Assembly (NCBI GenBank): GCA_016720565.1
Contig: JADKKJ010000001.1
Coordinates: forward strand, 496,001 to 560,000
Source: Chitinophagaceae bacterium
GTDB taxonomy: Bacteria; Bacteroidota; Bacteroidia; Chitinophagales; Chitinophagaceae
Direction of reading: 5' to 3'
Length of the DNA stretch: 64,000 nucleotides
Below, piece after piece: positions 17,918 to 26,308 of the stretch (its first letter is position 1; every line of letters begins with the position of its first letter). The notes beneath the pieces were generated by a model. The model had not been told where the DNA came from, ran no database searches, and was given only the letters and a program-made list of their open reading frames with translations. A program made the translations under genes and the position numbers.

Positions 17918-19135
17918 CTACAAAATTTCCAGACTTTGCCTGATGATATCTACCGCTTCCATGATTTCCGTCTTTGTAATGATCAACGGAGGGGCCAAAC
18001 GTATCTTATCTCCATGAGTAGGTTTGGCAAGCAATCCATTCTTCATTAGTTCAAGACAAAGTAACCAGGCGGCCTCATTGTCTGGATGGTCAATAACAAT
18101 GGCGTTAAGTAATCCTTTTCCCCTTACCAGGGCTATATGCCTGGAGCCAATATCCTTTAATCCTTTCCTTAAAAGATCTCCGCACAGAATTGCGTTGTTT
18201 TCCATGCCTTCATCTTTGATCACCTGCAGGGCGCTTATCGCGGTACGGCAACCCAGCGGGTTTCCTCCATAGGTTGATCCATGCTCTCCCGGTTTTATGG
18301 TCAGCATGATCTCATCATCCGCCAGCACGGCACTCACAGGAAGCATTCCACCGCTCAGGGCCTTTCCAAGTAAAACGATATCGGGTCTTACCTCTTCATG
18401 ATCGCAGGCCAGCATGGCACCCGTACGACCCAGCCCGGTTTGTATCTCATCGGCTATGAATAATACGTTAGCCTCTGCGCAAAGGGATTTCGCTTTTGCG
18501 AGATATCCCTCATTGGGGATCACCACACCGGCTTCTCCCTGAATAGGCTCTACAAGAAAGCCAGCCACGTTTGGATCTTCCAGTGCTTTTTCAAGAGCAG
18601 GCAGATCATTAAAAGGGATCACGCGAAAGCCGGGCATATAGGGACCGAAATTTTTCCTGGATGAAGGATCAGTGCTGAATGATATTACCGTGGAGGTACG
18701 TCCATGGAAATTCCCCTCACAAACAAGGATCACTGCCTGGTTCTCAGGCAGGCCTTTTTTTTCATAGGCCCAGCGGCGGCAAAGTTTGATTCCAGTCTCC
18801 ACCGCTTCTACACCCGTATTTACCGGCAGTAGTTTATCATACCCGAACAGCTGGTGCATGTATTCTTCAAAAGGTCCCAGTTGGTCATTATGAAAAGCCC
18901 GGCTGGTGAGTGTAAGTCTTGAGGCCTGTTCTAAAAAAGCTTCCAGAATAACCGGATGGCAATGACCCTGGTTCACTGCGGAATATCCACTGAGGAAATC
19001 CATATATTTTTTCCCTTCCACATCCCAGCAATAGATGCCTTTTCCTTCTTTTAATACCACCGGAAGTGGATGGTAATTATGAGCTCCGTATTTTTCCTCC
19101 AGTTGAAGGAACTGCGCACTATTGATGCTGGCCAT
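17918..19135 (-). CDS. rocD: Ornithine aminotransferase (ornithine-oxo-acid transaminase)
   Basis: A class III PLP-dependent aminotransferase that converts ornithine and 2-oxoglutarate to glutamate semialdehyde and glutamate. Landmarks are YGAHNYHPLPVVL, DFLSGYSAVNQGHCHP, VETGIKLCRRWAY, EPIQGEAGVVIP, IADEIQTGLGRTG and the PLP lysine in LLGKALSGGMLPVSA. The open frame extends to 19213, but the family start is MASINSAQF at 19135 and the extra 26 residues are hydrophobic and unlike the family, so I chose 19135 (405 residues). A minus-strand -7 element at 19273-19280 gives a leader of about 130 bases. It pairs functionally with the arginase-family gene at 54 kb. Confidence 0.95.
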   Translation of the reverse strand: MASINSAQFLQLEEKYGAHNYHPLPVVLKEGKGIYCWDVEGKKYMDFLSGYSAVNQGHCHPVILEAFLEQASRLTLTSRAFHNDQLGPFEEYMHQLFGYDKLLPVNTGVEAVETGIKLCRRWAYEKKGLPENQAVILVCEGNFHGRTSTVISFSTDPSSRKNFGPYMPGFRVIPFNDLPALEKALEDPNVAGFLVEPIQGEAGVVIPNEGYLAKAKSLCAEANVLFIADEIQTGLGRTGAMLACDHEEVRPDIVLLGKALSGGMLPVSAVLADDEIMLTIKPGEHGSTYGGNPLGCRTAISALQVIKDEGMENNAILCGDLLRKGLKDIGSRHIALVRGKGLLNAIVIDHPDNEAAWLLCLELMKNGLLAKPTHGDKIRLAPPLIITKTEIMEAVDIIRQSLEIL

Positions 19136-19272
19136 ATGCCAATAATTTAAAATGAATGATAAAACAGGGGATAGCAATAGGTAATGAAAAGCCTTAATGC
19201 CAGAGCAGGTCAAGGTTCTGCTGAAGGAAGAGTGGTATGTTAGCTAATAGCTGTATAGCTTTACTATTTTTG

Positions 19273-19280
19273 TAAAGGTA
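19273..19280 (-). promoter_or_regulatory. Possible -7 element for rocD
   Basis: On the minus strand this reads TACCTTTA, one base from TAnnTTTG. The 19136-19296 gap otherwise holds an A/T-rich untranslated leader in which I see no riboswitch-like structure. Confidence 0.4.
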
Positions 19281-19296
19281 GATTTTTTTTGGGTAA

Positions 19297-20127
19297 TCAC
19301 AGATCCAGTTCACGATAGAACCAATCCGGATCTTTTTCCATCTCAATGGATGGCTTTCCTTTGAAAAGACCAAAAACAGTACTGCCGCTTCCGCTCATGG
19401 AAGCATATACAGCGCCTGCCTTATAAAGATCAGTTTTGATCTTTCCCAGTTCCGGGTATTGCTCAAAAGCCCATTTCTCGAAATCGTTGGTGATCCCTTC
19501 CTTCCATTCCTCCACGGGCTTGAGTATTTGCACTTTGAGGGAATAGCCTGGCTTTTCCGGATGAATATTCATGAAGGCATTGCTGGTATTAATATGAATG
19601 CCCGGATTAATGATCACGGCCCGGTAACCCGATAAACTCAGTGGAATGGGCTCCAGCATTTCGCCCCTGCCCTGGGCGAAGCTGGGTTGGTTAATGATAA
19701 AAAAAGGACAATCGCTGCCCAGCATCAACGCGTAGTTCAGTAGTTTTTCGGTGCTTAATCCAAGTTTGAATTTTTTGTTCAGCAGTGTGAGGGTAAAGGC
19801 CGCATCGGCAGAGCCACCACCAAGACCGGCACCAGTAGGGATCAATTTATGCAAATGCATTTTTACCCTGGGAAGGCCAGGATGATCCTGCTTCAGCAAA
19901 CGATAGGCCCTGATGCAAAGATTGGATCCGGGATGGCCTTCAATTTCCAGGCCGCTCATGGTAAATGGCAGGTGAAGGGAAGATTCCTGCCTCGACATGG
20001 TCACTACTTCCAGCGCATCAAAAAGAGGCAGGGGGTAAAAAACCGTTTCGATCGCATGGTAATCATCCGATCGCTTATGAAGAATATGTAACCCGAGATT
20101 GATCTTACAGTTTGGGAAAAGGATCAT
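19297..20127 (-). CDS. ispE: 4-diphosphocytidyl-2-C-methyl-D-erythritol kinase
   Basis: A GHMP kinase of the MEP isoprenoid pathway that phosphorylates CDP-ME in the cytoplasm. Landmarks are the start FPNCKINLGLHIL, the ATP loop PTGAGLGGGSADAAF, and the C-terminal ASMSGSGSTVFGLF. The open frame begins at 20175, but the family start is MILFPNCKIN at 20127 (276 residues). A -7 element (TATTTTCG, minus strand, 20140-20133) ends just 5 bases before that ATG, which excludes the longer start and suggests a nearly leaderless mRNA. It is divergent from the gene at 20175, with overlapping promoter space. Confidence 0.95.
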   Translation of the reverse strand: MILFPNCKINLGLHILHKRSDDYHAIETVFYPLPLFDALEVVTMSRQESSLHLPFTMSGLEIEGHPGSNLCIRAYRLLKQDHPGLPRVKMHLHKLIPTGAGLGGGSADAAFTLTLLNKKFKLGLSTEKLLNYALMLGSDCPFFIINQPSFAQGRGEMLEPIPLSLSGYRAVIINPGIHINTSNAFMNIHPEKPGYSLKVQILKPVEEWKEGITNDFEKWAFEQYPELGKIKTDLYKAGAVYASMSGSGSTVFGLFKGKPSIEMEKDPDWFYRELDL

Positions 20128-20132
20128 ATACA

Positions 20133-20140
20133 CGAAAATA
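20133..20140 (-). promoter_or_regulatory. -7 element of ispE, next to the start codon
   Basis: On the minus strand this reads TATTTTCG, a one-base variant of TAnnTTTG, 5 bases before the chosen ATG at 20127. Confidence 0.45.
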
Positions 20141-20174
20141 AAGTTTATTAATATCTTCATGGAAATCTTAAACA

Positions 20175-20885
20175 ATGAAAAACGGGATCCTGCTGGTTCT
20201 GCTGCTGATCATCTCCGTATCGGGCATAGCCCAGAAAAAATCCAAGGGAAAAGAAAAAGAGAAAAAGCATACAGTTAAGAATGAAGTTATCGATGTGGGT
20301 GTTACCGAGGTGATCCCCAAACCCGATTCAGCTACCCGATTTACAGGGATCATTAAATATCGCATGACCTCCGATGACCCCTCTCAAAGGGATTCCATGT
20401 TCATTGTATTCGGAGAAAATAAGATCCGCGTGATCATGTTCACACCCGGGTATAAAGAAGGACAGATATTCGAAAACCATTTCCTGGCCAGTTTTACCGA
20501 CAGCGCTTTTTATATCATTGATCCCCGTATGAAAACCTACAAACTGGAGAAATTGGGCGCCAGGAATGCAGGCGTGGAATTCAGCCTGGAAAATTTCAAA
20601 AAGACCAGCCAGGTGATGAAATATGTCTGCATGGAATACAGCGGGGAAATGAAAATGAAGGAAGATGTGTTTGAAGCGGCAGCCCTGGTAAGCAAACAGC
20701 ATTCCTACCTTTATGCCATGGATTATGATTTTATGAATATCCAGCCCATTGTAAAAGAATACCGGATCGTTTTGGGCTGGCGAACCAAGACCGACGACAA
20801 TGAAAACACCTATGTGATCGCTTACCAGGTATTACCGGTGGATGTCAGTTCATTTTTTGACCTAACTGGTTATAAACAACAGTGA
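20175..20885 (+). CDS. Exported protein of unknown function
   Basis: This 236-residue protein has an N-terminal signal peptide (hydrophobic residues 5-18, cleavage after GIAQ), then a Lys/Glu-rich stretch (KKSKGKEKEKKH). The rest is mixed alpha/beta, with FTGIIKYRMTSDDPSQRDSMFIVFGENKIR and FYIIDPRMKTYKLE. This resembles the DUF4412-like or LolA-like lipoprotein-carrier style of Bacteroidota periplasmic proteins, but I cannot assign it. It is divergent from ispE and upstream of the bifunctional nuclease. Confidence 0.75.
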   Translation: MKNGILLVLLLIISVSGIAQKKSKGKEKEKKHTVKNEVIDVGVTEVIPKPDSATRFTGIIKYRMTSDDPSQRDSMFIVFGENKIRVIMFTPGYKEGQIFENHFLASFTDSAFYIIDPRMKTYKLEKLGARNAGVEFSLENFKKTSQVMKYVCMEYSGEMKMKEDVFEAAALVSKQHSYLYAMDYDFMNIQPIVKEYRIVLGWRTKTDDNENTYVIAYQVLPVDVSSFFDLTGYKQQ

Positions 20886-20900
20886 TAGGTCTTTATTTTT

Positions 20901-20923
20901 TAAGACAAAAAGTCTTAGTTTCG
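20901..20923 (+). promoter_or_regulatory. Inverted repeat overlapping a -7 element before the nuclease gene
   Basis: TAAGAC-AAAAA-GTCTTA (20901-20917) overlaps TAGTTTCG (20916-20923), a variant of the -7 consensus. The ATG lies 11 bases later. The repeat could be an operator or a weak terminator of the preceding gene; it has no T run on the plus strand. Confidence 0.4.
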
Positions 20924-20934
20924 CGGTATAATTT

Positions 20935-21537
20935 ATGAGGAAGATAGAATTGGAAATAGTGGCGCTTTCGCACAGTATAACACAGACCCATAGCTATGCC
21001 GTAGTATTGGGTGAAGTGAATGGCCTGCGCCGTTTGCCAATTGTGATCGGCGCTTTTGAAGCACAGGCTATTGCGGTCGCACTTGAAAAGATGCAACCTA
21101 CACGCCCGCTCACGCACGACCTAATGAAAAACTTCATGACCGCATTTGCCGTTGAATTGCATGAGATCATAATCTGCGACCTGCAGGAGGGCGTATTCTA
21201 CTCAAAACTGGTTTGTTCCACCGACAATGATACCGTAGAGATCGATTCCCGCACATCTGATGCCATTGCACTTGCGGTTCGTTTTGGTTGCCCTATTTAT
21301 ACCTATGATAATATCCTTGATAATGCGGGAATATTAATGGAAGATTCGGGTGATCCAAAAAAGAAAAAGGCGAAACAGGAAGTGCTGGTGGAAGAGCAGG
21401 ACACCAGGAGTAATGATGACCTGAAGGCGATGACGCTGGATGAATTGAATACCCTGCTTACCGATGTGCTGGAATCTGAAGATTACCTGCGGGCCATCGC
21501 TATTCGCGATGAGATCAACAGCCGGAAAAGAGGATAA
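20935..21537 (+). CDS. Bifunctional nuclease (DUF151) with UVR domain
   Basis: A 200-residue protein of the bifunctional nuclease family (PF02577). Landmarks are RLPIVIGAFEAQAIAVALE (about residues 34-52), RPLTHDLMKNF, and VEIDSRTSDAIALAVRFGCPIY. The C-terminal about 35 residues (MTLDELNTLLTDVLESEDYLRAIAIRDEINSRK) form a UvrB/UvrC interaction motif after a Lys/Glu-rich linker. BFN domains have reported DNase and RNase activity in plants; the role in Bacteroidota is unproven. It is followed by a bidirectional terminator. Confidence 0.9.
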   Translation: MRKIELEIVALSHSITQTHSYAVVLGEVNGLRRLPIVIGAFEAQAIAVALEKMQPTRPLTHDLMKNFMTAFAVELHEIIICDLQEGVFYSKLVCSTDNDTVEIDSRTSDAIALAVRFGCPIYTYDNILDNAGILMEDSGDPKKKKAKQEVLVEEQDTRSNDDLKAMTLDELNTLLTDVLESEDYLRAIAIRDEINSRKRG

Positions 21538-21554
21538 GCAAAAAATTATTAAAT

Positions 21555-21585
21555 AAAAAAAGGGTTGATCGTTCAACCCTTTTTT
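21555..21585. terminator. Bidirectional terminator between nuclease gene and etfA
   Basis: AAAAAAAGGGTTGA and TCAACCCTTTTTT form a perfect hairpin with an A run on one side and a T run on the other, placed between two convergent genes. Confidence 0.88.
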
Positions 21586-21609
21586 CTTTTACTATATCAG
21601 GAAGCCGGT

Positions 21610-22572
21610 TTAACTGGCTTTCATTTTTTTGATGGCTTCTGTCAGTTTAGGCACCACCTCAAACGCATCTCCCACGATGCCATAATCGGCCGCTTTAAAG
21701 AATGGTGCTTCAGCGTCTTTATTGATCACTACTATCACCTTGCTGCGGTTCACTCCGGCCAGGTGCTGGATGGCGCCGGAGATACCGATGGCAATATATA
21801 AATTAGGAGCGATGGCGATACCTGTTTGTCCTACGTGCTCATTATGCGGCCTCCAATGGGCATCTGCTACCGGGCGACTGCAGGCGGTGGCTGCATGCAA
21901 TGTTTTGGCCAGTTCCTCTACCATGCCCCAGTTCTCAGGGCCTTTCATGCCTCTTCCTGCACTAACCACGATCTCCGCCTCAGTAAGTGGAACTTCACCG
22001 CTGGCTTTATTTACCTGCAGCAGTTTTATTTTAGAGGCAGGAATAGTTACTGCGAATGGAACCAGTTCTGCTGTTCCCTCATTGGCAACGGTTTTATAAC
22101 TATTTGGATTGATCGCAATGATCTTTATAGCAGTTTGAATGCTTACCTGCGCAAAGGCCTTACCGGAAAAAACAGATTTTTTTACGATGAAACCATTGCT
22201 GGTATCGGCCATGGCAACCGCGCCAGCCACCAGACCTGCTTTAAGCCTTGCTGAAAGACGGGGCGCAATGGCCTTGCCATGCACATTATTTGATAATACC
22301 AGCAGGTCCGAACCGGTAGCCTTTACTGCTTCAGCAATAATGGCGCAATAGGTTTGGGAGTCAAACTGGTCCAGGGAAGCATCAGCCACCTGGTGTATTT
22401 TTTTAACGCCATATTTTCCCAATGCGGAAATATCTTCCGTCATATTTCCGAGCACTATTCCTTCCGCATGTGTACCTAACTGCGTGGCAAGATCTGCTCC
22501 GTACGTGAGCGCTTCAAGCGATGCTTTTTTTACATGTCCTTCCGCTGAATCAATAAAAATAAGAACTGGCAT
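21610..22572 (-). CDS. etfA: Electron transfer flavoprotein alpha subunit
   Basis: This 320-residue protein is the FixB/ETF-alpha subunit that carries the FAD and passes electrons from acyl-CoA and related dehydrogenases to the quinone pool. The N-terminal domain starts with PVLIFIDSAEGHVKKASLE. The C-terminal FAD domain has VVSAGRGMKGPENW, the VADAHWRPHNEHVGQTG segment, and LYIAIGISGAIQHLAGV followed by VIVVINKDAEAPFFKAADYGIVGD. It lies 59 bases after etfB in one operon. A short hairpin (22589-22609) sits between the two, followed on the mRNA by an A-rich ribosome-binding leader. Confidence 0.96.
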   Translation of the reverse strand: MPVLIFIDSAEGHVKKASLEALTYGADLATQLGTHAEGIVLGNMTEDISALGKYGVKKIHQVADASLDQFDSQTYCAIIAEAVKATGSDLLVLSNNVHGKAIAPRLSARLKAGLVAGAVAMADTSNGFIVKKSVFSGKAFAQVSIQTAIKIIAINPNSYKTVANEGTAELVPFAVTIPASKIKLLQVNKASGEVPLTEAEIVVSAGRGMKGPENWGMVEELAKTLHAATACSRPVADAHWRPHNEHVGQTGIAIAPNLYIAIGISGAIQHLAGVNRSKVIVVINKDAEAPFFKAADYGIVGDAFEVVPKLTEAIKKMKAS

Positions 22573-22588
22573 ATTTTCTTTTTTTGAC

Positions 22589-22609
22589 CCTGCCTTTTAA
22601 CAGGGCAGG
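22589..22609 (-). other. Hairpin between etfB and etfA
   Basis: CCTGCC and GGCAGG can pair across a 9-base loop. On the etf mRNA the hairpin is followed by an A run, not a T run, so it is not a standard terminator. It could mark an mRNA processing or stability site. Confidence 0.35.
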
Positions 22610-22631
22610 AGATGATTTAATTTTTAGAATA

Positions 22632-23375
22632 TCAGATGGATTTTGCCTCTTCATGAAGAAGCCTTACCAATTCTTCCACATTATCCGGGCTCACCAGTTT
22701 AACTCCTGCTTTTGCCGGTGGTAAACCAAAAGCCGCAATGCTGGTTAGCGTATCTGCCGCTACGGGTTCTACCACTTTCAATGGTTTGGTCCTCGCAGCC
22801 ATGATGCCACGCATATTTGGGATCCTCTGCTCGGCCATTCCTTTCTGGCAACTAATTACCAGTGGAAGTTCCGCTTCTACTGTTTCTTCTCCTCCTTCAA
22901 TTTCACGTACAATGGTGGCTTTATTACCAGCCAGGTCAAGCCTTGCGGCAAGCGCCACATAGGGAAGATCCAGCAATTCTGCAAGCATACCTCCTATGGA
23001 AGCGCCATTGAAATCAATGGTTTCTTTTCCGGCGAGCAGAAGATCATAACCACCGTCTCTGGCTACCTGGGCGATCTGCGCAGCCACATAATAACTGTCC
23101 TGGCTGTCGGCATTCACACGAATGGCCTCATCGCCTCCAAGCGCCAGCGCTTTTCGAATGATGGGGTCAGCATCGGCCGTACCCACGGTCACCAAATGTA
23201 TTACCGAAGATGGGTCCGCCTCCTTCAATTCTATAGCGCGTACCAGGGCATACCATTCATCATAGGGATTAATGATCCATTGTACCCCATTGTTGTCGAA
23301 TTTCGTGTTGTTATCGGTGAAGGCTATTTTTGCCGTGGTATCCGGTGTTTTACTGACGCAAACTAGGATCTTCAT
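22632..23375 (-). CDS. etfB: Electron transfer flavoprotein beta subunit
   Basis: This 247-residue protein is the FixA/ETF-beta partner of EtfA. It starts MKILVCVSKTPDTTAKIAF and has the family signature region INPYDEWYALVRAIELKE, the AMP-site-like VTVGTADADPIIRKALALGGDEAIRV, and the recognition loop region LPLVISCQKGMAEQRIPNMRGIMAARTKPL. It is the first gene of the etfBA operon. A -7 promoter element lies 50 bases upstream, with an inverted repeat at the predicted mRNA 5' end. Confidence 0.96.
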   Translation of the reverse strand: MKILVCVSKTPDTTAKIAFTDNNTKFDNNGVQWIINPYDEWYALVRAIELKEADPSSVIHLVTVGTADADPIIRKALALGGDEAIRVNADSQDSYYVAAQIAQVARDGGYDLLLAGKETIDFNGASIGGMLAELLDLPYVALAARLDLAGNKATIVREIEGGEETVEAELPLVISCQKGMAEQRIPNMRGIMAARTKPLKVVEPVAADTLTSIAAFGLPPAKAGVKLVSPDNVEELVRLLHEEAKSI

Positions 23376-23403
23376 GAAGCTGATTTGAGGTTAGAAATAA
23401 AAG

Positions 23404-23421
23404 TAGTTGTTTATGCAACTA
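23404..23421 (-). promoter_or_regulatory. Inverted repeat at the predicted 5' end of the etfBA mRNA
   Basis: TAGTTG-TTTATG-CAACTA has 6-base perfect arms. It begins 4 bases downstream of the -7 element, so it would either be an operator at the transcription start or form a 5'-terminal stem-loop on the mRNA. Confidence 0.4.
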
Positions 23422-23424
23422 ACA

Positions 23425-23432
23425 CAAAGATA
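23425..23432 (-). promoter_or_regulatory. -7 promoter element of etfBA
   Basis: On the minus strand this reads TATCTTTG, a full match to TAnnTTTG, 50 bases before the etfB ATG. Confidence 0.55.
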
Positions 23433-23465
23433 AGCCTTCCGCTCACACGATGAAAATTTTTTAAG

Positions 23466-23777
23466 ATGGACCGAATTGAAAGAATTAAAGCCATGCTGGC
23501 CGATCAGCCGGCAGACAATTTCCTGCAGCATGCGCTGGCGCTGGAGCAGATCAAGATCGGGAATGACCAGGAGGCCAGGCTACTGTTTGAAGCCATCCTT
23601 CAGCGCGATCCATCCTATATTGGCAGCTATTACCATCTGGCCAAATTGCTGGAGCGGATTGGGGATGAGGCCTCGGCCATCAGCGTATATGAAAAGGGGA
23701 TGGAAGCATGTAAAAAAGCAGGAGATAACCACGCATTCGGGGAATTGCGCGGTGCTTATGAAGAATTGACCATGTAA
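23466..23777 (+). CDS. Small TPR-type protein
   Basis: This 103-residue protein consists mainly of about two TPR-like helix pairs (LQHALALEQIKIGNDQEARLLFEAILQRDP and YHLAKLLERIGDEASAISVYEKGMEACKK), with no signal peptide. Such small TPR proteins act as scaffolds; the partner is unknown. It lies 9 bases upstream of tilS and so is probably co-transcribed with it. It is divergent from etfBA. Confidence 0.85.
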   Translation: MDRIERIKAMLADQPADNFLQHALALEQIKIGNDQEARLLFEAILQRDPSYIGSYYHLAKLLERIGDEASAISVYEKGMEACKKAGDNHAFGELRGAYEELTM

Positions 23778-23786
23778 ATTACGAAT

Positions 23787-25121
23787 ATGCTTACCCAGCG
23801 TTTTATGGCAAAGATCAGCGAGCAGGATCTCTTTCCGGGAGAGGCCTTGTTATTGCTGGGCGTAAGCGGCGGACTGGATTCAATTGTATTGATGGAATTG
23901 TGCAAACAGGCGGGTTTCCGTTTTGAAATAGCGCATTGTAATTTTCAATTGAGAGGGGAGGAAAGTAAGCGCGATGAAGAATTTACCCGTACCCTGGCAG
24001 AAAAATACCAGGTGCCATTTCATCTTCGGAGTTTTGACACAGAAGTTTATGCGCAGACGAAGAAAATTTCCATACAGGAAGCGGCCCGCCAGCTGCGATA
24101 TGATTTTTTCCGCGAGATCATTGAAGGCAAAGAGGCCCCCAGCTATTTATTAACGGCCCATCACCGGGATGATAATATCGAGACCGTTCTGATGAATTTT
24201 CTTCGCGGTACAGGCCTTCAGGGTTTGACCGGCATACCCGCCATAAACGGCAAGACCAGGAGACCACTGTTATCTTTCAGCAGGCAGGAATTATTGGAAT
24301 TTGCCCAACAGCAACAACTTTCCTGGGTGGAGGATTCTTCCAACCAGCTTTCCAAATACACCCGAAATTACCTGCGAAATGAATGGATCCCGGCCATTGA
24401 AAAAATATATCCGGAAGTGAAAGCCAATCTTGCCCGAAACATAGAACGTTTTAAAGAGATCAATAAGCAGTACCGGGAATCAGCAGAAGCCTGGAAGAAA
24501 AAACTGCTTCAGAAAAAAGGGAATGAATGGCATATCCCGGTCCGTTTGCTCCGGAAAATAAACAGGGCAATGGTCTATGAATTATTTTCTGACTATGGAT
24601 TCAGCGAAGGACAGGTGGAAGAGATCATCAAATTCTCCAATGCAGGAACAGGGAAACATTTGGATGCAGCAAACAGCGATAACCGTATCATTCTTCATCG
24701 CCGCTGGTTGATCCTGGCTCCCTGTACTGATCATTCTTCGAATGCTCATTTCATCATTAATAAAGAGGATGCGGAATTTGAATTCAGCGCAGGTAAACTG
24801 AGCTTTACCTCTTCGCCCGGTTCCATAATCACTATGGATCCACTTATCGCATCCCTGGATGAAAAAAAGATCGTTTTCCCATTGGTATTAAGAAAGGCGA
24901 AGACAGCTGATTATTTCTATCCCCTGGGAATGAAGAAAAAGAAAAAAATTTCCAGGTTCTTTATCGATAATAAATTATCCAAAACGGAGAAAGAAAAAAC
25001 CTGGGTGCTGGAAAGCGCCGGAAAGATCATCTGGGTATTGGGACAACGACTGGATGAACGCGTCAAACTATCCCCGGCTTCTGGAAGGACACTTCGCATC
25101 AGTTGGACCCGAACTGAATAA
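23787..25121 (+). CDS. tilS: tRNA(Ile)-lysidine synthetase
   Basis: This 444-residue enzyme modifies C34 of the AUA-reading tRNA-Ile to lysidine. The PP-loop motif GVSGGLDSIVL lies at about residues 25-35. AHCNFQLRGEESKRDEEF and TAHHRDDNIETVLMNFLRGTGLQGLTG are the family's conserved segments, followed by the RPLL and EDSSN motifs. The C-terminal part (KTADYFYPLGMKKKKKISRFFIDNKLS) is the TilS C-terminal domain. Its last 23 bases overlap the end of the convergent rhomboid gene. Confidence 0.96.
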   Translation: MLTQRFMAKISEQDLFPGEALLLLGVSGGLDSIVLMELCKQAGFRFEIAHCNFQLRGEESKRDEEFTRTLAEKYQVPFHLRSFDTEVYAQTKKISIQEAARQLRYDFFREIIEGKEAPSYLLTAHHRDDNIETVLMNFLRGTGLQGLTGIPAINGKTRRPLLSFSRQELLEFAQQQQLSWVEDSSNQLSKYTRNYLRNEWIPAIEKIYPEVKANLARNIERFKEINKQYRESAEAWKKKLLQKKGNEWHIPVRLLRKINRAMVYELFSDYGFSEGQVEEIIKFSNAGTGKHLDAANSDNRIILHRRWLILAPCTDHSSNAHFIINKEDAEFEFSAGKLSFTSSPGSIITMDPLIASLDEKKIVFPLVLRKAKTADYFYPLGMKKKKKISRFFIDNKLSKTEKEKTWVLESAGKIIWVLGQRLDERVKLSPASGRTLRISWTRTE

Positions 25122-25803
25122 AATCCTTCGGGCTGGCATTCTTTATCAGCTCCATGAAATAGTCAAAAATATTGAAGCCCCCGATATACCTGCATGCAAA
25201 AAATGTAAAAGCAAGTCCAAACAAAGCCCCGAATATATGTGCCGAGTGGTTGATATTATCCTGGCCTCTTCTTTCCATCCATTGAGACACCACCAGGAAG
25301 AGGATCGCATAGATAAAACCGGCAATGAAAACAGGAAGGAAAAAGAAACCAATACCGGAAAGAGGATCAAATAATATTCCCGCGAAGATCACCGCCGATA
25401 CCGCTCCGGATGCTCCCAGGCTGCGGTAATGGTAATTATGCCGGTTCTTAAAATAGGTAGGTAATAAGGAGGCCAGCAGCGCAAGGATATACATTCCGAG
25501 GTAAAGCAGTTTGCCTTTGTCGCCAAACACATAAATGAAACTGTATTCCACGCCGGAGTAAGCCGGCCCCTCGGTGGCATGGGTAGCGGTTCCAATGCCG
25601 AAAAGATAAAGGGAAAGCATATTAAAGCCCAGGTGACCCAGGTCAGCATGGATCAGTCCGCAGGAAAAAAATCGATACCATTGCCCGCTATTGACAGAAG
25701 GCGGAAAGAAAATCATTTCGTTCACCATGTTTTGGTTATTCATGGCTGAAATGGAGACCAGGCTGGTAATAATGATAATGATGAGCGTGATGGATAGTTC
25801 CAT
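25099..25803 (-). CDS. Rhomboid-family intramembrane serine protease
   Basis: This 234-residue membrane protein has six or more hydrophobic segments and the rhomboid signatures: HADLGHLGFNMLSLYLFG in the L1/TM2 region, the nucleophile Ser in LGASGAVSAV, and a His in NHSAHIFGALFG on the last helices. It should cut membrane proteins within the bilayer. It follows rlmH by 5 bases, so the two form an operon, and its 3' end overlaps tilS by 23 bases. Substrates are unknown. Confidence 0.9.
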   Translation of the reverse strand: MELSITLIIIIITSLVSISAMNNQNMVNEMIFFPPSVNSGQWYRFFSCGLIHADLGHLGFNMLSLYLFGIGTATHATEGPAYSGVEYSFIYVFGDKGKLLYLGMYILALLASLLPTYFKNRHNYHYRSLGASGAVSAVIFAGILFDPLSGIGFFFLPVFIAGFIYAILFLVVSQWMERRGQDNINHSAHIFGALFGLAFTFFACRYIGGFNIFDYFMELIKNASPKDFIQFGSN

Positions 25804-25808
25804 AATGG

Positions 25809-26288
25809 TTAGCTGTTTCCGTGATGGTATTTTTCATTTTTCATGATACTGCATGCCCGGTAGATCTGTTCGGCCAATATTAACCTGACCAGCTGATGCG
25901 GAAAAGTAAGGTTTGACAGGCTCCATATGCGGTTGGCGCGGTCCAGCACCGGCTGGTCAATTCCATAAGCGCCACCGATAAGAAATACCAGGTTCTTTAC
26001 ACTTTCATTACTGCGGTCTTCCATGAACAGGGCCAGTTCAGCAGAGGAGAACTGTTTTCCCCGTTCATCCAGTGCCACCAGATGATCTTCTTTTTTCAAC
26101 AGCGAAAGAATCAACTCACCTTCTTTTTTCTTCAGGTCATTTTCACTCATCAGGGAAGCATTCTTTGGAACAGGAATGATGTTCCATTCAACTTTAAAAT
26201 ACCGGCTTATTCGTTTGGTGAATTCTTCCACTCCTGGTTTTACATAGGTTTCATGCGATCTTCCAAGCGTCCAGCAATTGATCTTCAT
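25809..26288 (-). CDS. rlmH: 23S rRNA pseudouridine-1915 N3-methyltransferase RlmH
   Basis: This 159-residue SPOUT methyltransferase has the usual length. Landmarks are the N-terminal KINCWTLGRSHE, the SAM-binding knot segments LVALDERGKQFSS and VFLIGGAYGID, the FPHQLVRLILAEQIYRACSI helix, and the C-terminal YHHG. It methylates pseudouridine 1915 of 23S rRNA on the assembled ribosome. It is the first gene of a pair with the rhomboid protease. Confidence 0.96.
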   Translation of the reverse strand: MKINCWTLGRSHETYVKPGVEEFTKRISRYFKVEWNIIPVPKNASLMSENDLKKKEGELILSLLKKEDHLVALDERGKQFSSAELALFMEDRSNESVKNLVFLIGGAYGIDQPVLDRANRIWSLSNLTFPHQLVRLILAEQIYRACSIMKNEKYHHGNS

Positions 26289-26308
26289 GTTATAAAATTA
26301 GGGAAAGG

